A DNA stretch of 64,000 nt from an uncultured Steroidobacter sp. (GTDB lineage Bacteria; Pseudomonadota; Gammaproteobacteria; Steroidobacterales; Steroidobacteraceae), in the NCBI GenBank assembly GCA_937864115.1, contig CALMII010000019.1:62001-126000 (forward strand). The letters run 5' to 3'. The position numbers were made by a program, and so were the translations under genes. Below the pieces are notes generated by a model. That model did no database searches. It saw only the letters and a program-made list of their open reading frames with translations, and was not told the DNA's origin. This document shows positions 63,995 through 64,000 of the stretch, piece after piece; positions within the stretch are counted from its first letter, which is position 1; every line of letters begins with the position of its first letter.

Positions 63995-64000
63995 ATATTG

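Overview
The window is a 64 kb stretch of a GC-rich gammaproteobacterial chromosome. The evidence is the dnaG-rpoD pair at the left end, the style of sigma-70, Slt, Ogt and TonB-type outer-membrane proteins, and REP-type hairpin repeats like those of Xanthomonadales and relatives. A Steroidobacter/Nevskia/Xanthomonadales-like host is an inference from gene content, not a measured placement.

Layout. 1-24.4 kb is core-like: the primase C-terminus and rpoD with its terminator, a YcaQ-type glycosylase, an SLC13 permease, a DUF4136 lipoprotein, Ogt, MgtC/SapB, Slt, an AI-2E-type permease, a two-helix GGDEF-EAL protein, a CaiB/BaiF CoA-transferase, an MHS-type MFS porter, a large secreted Asp-box/DUF11 protein and a coupled three-gene operon (MGDG-synthase-like glycosyltransferase, YkoP-like protein, polysaccharide deacetylase). 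Its gaps hold two families of dispersed palindromic repeats: REPIN-like doublets and a CCCTCCTCC/GGGGGAGGG element.

24.96-25.31 kb is a tRNA with anticodon CAU, best read as tRNA-Ile2. Its anticodon loop is split by a 274-nt group I intron whose P1, P2, P4, P6, P7, P8, P9 and terminal G can all be traced. Just after the CCA end an accessory island runs to about 48.8 kb. It looks less GC-rich than its flanks by eye. It begins with three copies of a transposon-end-like 17-mer, then a KAP-type P-loop NTPase, then a Tn7-like module on the minus strand (tnsA, a fused tnsB/tnsA remnant, tnsB with a DD35E triad, tnsC, tniQ).

A long plus-strand array follows: a DUF6471 regulator, type I restriction genes hsdR-hsdM-hsdS, a DUF429 protein, and then a five-gene cassette that I do not recognise as a described system (PLD-fold protein with zinc ribbon, unknown 533-aa protein, HEPN-like protein with an RNELVH motif, LOTUS/OST-HTH-like protein, OB-fold protein). 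Beyond it a divergent unit pairs an SPFH protein and a NAD-kinase-like protein with a Nudix-winged-helix regulator whose Nudix box is degenerate. Repeated CACTA/TAGTG words lie between them. A DUF433/DUF5615 toxin-antitoxin pair and a terminator close the island.

48.9-64 kb returns to core-like sequence: two FtsX/MacB-type permeases without an adjacent ATPase, a hypothetical protein, an AraC regulator, a Tat-exported alpha/beta hydrolase divergent from a 965-aa winged-helix/ATPase regulator, a cupin, a UBP zinc finger, an NmrA-like protein, and an iron-uptake operon (DUF3649, PepSY-TM, DUF3325, TonB-dependent receptor) preceded by a Fur-box-like palindrome at the right edge.

The most notable items are the intron-split tRNA at the island edge, the PLD/HEPN/LOTUS/OB cassette attached to the type I restriction operon, the SPFH/NAD-kinase-like/Nudix unit, and the fossil tnsA-tnsB recombination.
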